From positions 3,439,001-3,503,000 of the forward strand of contig NZ_CP046908.1 in NCBI RefSeq assembly GCF_009789575.1: a stretch of 64,000 nucleotides of DNA. The letters run 5' to 3'. Positions 62,977 to 64,000 of the stretch are shown piece after piece. Position 1 is the first letter of the stretch. Every line of letters begins with the position of its first letter. The notes beneath the pieces were generated by a model. That model made no database searches. It had not been told where the DNA came from and saw only the letters and a program-made list of their open reading frames with translations. The translations under genes were made by a program, and so were the position numbers. The stretch comes from Stappia indica. GTDB lineage: Bacteria; Pseudomonadota; Alphaproteobacteria; Rhizobiales; Stappiaceae.

Positions 62977-64000
62977 TCACACCCGGTCGATCAGGTGGAT
63001 AAACGAGCCCGACACGCGGCCGACGCGCAGTCCGACATCGCCGAACGGCGCTCCAAGCGCGTCCCTTGCCTCGAACAATCGCTCAGCCTGCCCCTCGTGC
63101 ACGATGGTCGCGTAGTGGAATTCGTGACCCGTCAGCTCGCCCTGCCAGGGCGCACCGGGAAGGGCCTTGAGCCGCCGGTAGCCGAGATGCCGCTTGCGGG
63201 TCGCAAAGCTCGTTTCCAGCGGCAGCAGCCCGAGCATCGCATGCCGCGTTCCCTCGGCGTCCGTCAGGTGCTCGCCGAGCACCATGTAGCCGCCGCATTC
63301 GCCGTAGATCAGGGCACCGCGCGCCGCCGCCGCCTGCATGCCCTGCCGGAACCGGCCGGCCGCCGCGATTCGTTCCGCATGCAGTTCCGGATAGCCGCCG
63401 GGCAGATAGACAGCATCGCTCTCCGCATCCGGCGCCTCGTCGGCAAGGGGCGAGAAGAACGAGAGTTCGGCCCCCTGCGCCTGCCAACCTGTCAGAAGAT
63501 GCGGATAGGCAAAGGCGAAGGCAGTATCGCGGGCGATTGCGACGCGCTGGCCGGGCGGTGGCAGCGTCGCACTCGTGGCCGATCCGCTGGGCGCAAGCGG
63601 ACGTGCCAGTGCGCGGAGCGCACTGAGGTCGCAGCTCTCGGCGACGCGCGCGGCCGCATGCTCCAGGAACCCTGCGAGATCGCCGTGTTCTCCCGCCTGC
63701 ACCAGTCCGAGATGGCGTTCCGGCAGGTCGAGCCCGGCATCGCGTGGCACCGCGCCGAGGGTCGGCATGGCGATGCCGGCAAGCGCTGCACGCAGCATCT
63801 CTTCGTGGCGCGGACTGCCGACCCGGTTGAGGATCACGCCGGCGACGGTCACATCCGCGCGGTGATCGCGAAAGCCCCGCACCAGCGCGGCGACCGACTG
63901 CGACTGCTTTCCCGCATCCACCACCAGAACGACCGGCAGCTCCAGCCGTGCGGCCAGGTCTGCGGTCGAGCCGCTGCCGTCGGCGGCGCCGTCGAAAAGG
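62977..64000 (-). CDS. cobB: Cobyrinate / hydrogenobyrinate a,c-diamide synthase, partial
   Basis: This ATP- and glutamine-dependent enzyme amidates the a and c side chains of the corrin ring. About 341 codons of the C-terminal part are present; the N-terminal ATP-binding P-loop lies off the right edge. Visible are the late ATPase segment LPVVLVVDAGKQSQSVAALVRGF and GVILNRVGSPRHEEML, then the class I glutamine amidotransferase-like domain with the nucleophile in LIYGECGGYMVLGE (Cys), YLPGGYPELHAERI and the C-terminal HEFHYA (His). It is convergent with the methyltransferase and opposite in direction to the other cob genes. Confidence 0.95.
   Translation of the reverse strand, partial: LFDGAADGSGSTADLAARLELPVVLVVDAGKQSQSVAALVRGFRDHRADVTVAGVILNRVGSPRHEEMLRAALAGIAMPTLGAVPRDAGLDLPERHLGLVQAGEHGDLAGFLEHAAARVAESCDLSALRALARPLAPSGSATSATLPPPGQRVAIARDTAFAFAYPHLLTGWQAQGAELSFFSPLADEAPDAESDAVYLPGGYPELHAERIAAAGRFRQGMQAAAARGALIYGECGGYMVLGEHLTDAEGTRHAMLGLLPLETSFATRKRHLGYRRLKALPGAPWQGELTGHEFHYATIVHEGQAERLFEARDALGAPFGDVGLRVGRVSGSFIHLIDRV

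Overview
The window is a contiguous piece of a GC-rich alphaproteobacterial chromosome. The hut gene set, the aerobic-type cob cluster, the CbiG-CobJ fusion and an Irr-type iron box all fit Hyphomicrobiales (Rhizobiales). A Stappia/Labrenzia-like marine lineage is my best guess, and that part is inference only. I found no rRNA, tRNA, insertion sequence, CRISPR array or prophage.

Layout, left to right. (1) 1-3634: a truncated acyl-CoA carboxylase carboxyltransferase diverges from an acyl-CoA dehydrogenase and a TetR regulator, with a 14-bp palindrome inside the promoter between them; a LysE-type exporter follows. (2) 4126-9207: a TetR / membrane fusion protein / RND efflux operon. (3) 9311-12619: an ammonium-transporter domain fused to PAS-GGDEF-EAL. 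(4) 12954-17552: an IalB-like secreted protein, a SapC-family protein, two small linked unknowns, a GNAT acetyltransferase and three tandem phage-tail-collar-like proteins. (5) 17879-31252: a single giant gene of 4457 codons. It reads as an inverse autotransporter (N-terminal beta-barrel, type Ve secretion) carrying a very long modular beta-helix passenger, and it is the most striking object in the window.

(6) 31576-42984: ureidoglycolate lyase, a TRAP transporter (PQM), and the histidine-utilisation locus hutIHGU, divergent from hutF-hutC. The shared promoter region carries a HutC-like palindrome. The TRAP genes lie directly downstream of hutU on the same strand and may belong to the hut transcript. 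(7) 43184-46029: an orphan TRAP binding protein, a flavin monooxygenase and a MarR regulator, preceded by a perfect 8-bp inverted repeat. (8) 46183-48270: an MHYT-GGDEF-EAL protein.

(9) 48495-54254: a five-gene iron operon (Cys-rich unknown, imelysin, di-haem oxidoreductase, second imelysin, DUF1513 protein) behind an Irr/ICE-like box. (10) 54272-55407: an ACT-domain regulator and a cupin. (11) 55784-64000: cobalamin synthesis (a short leader ORF, cbiX with a His-rich tail, cobH, cobL, cobI, a cbiG-cobJ fusion, cobM, a methyltransferase, and cobB running off the right edge), mostly joined by 4-base stop/start overlaps.

Many long open frames antisense to real genes exist because of the GC-rich third positions; they were discarded.
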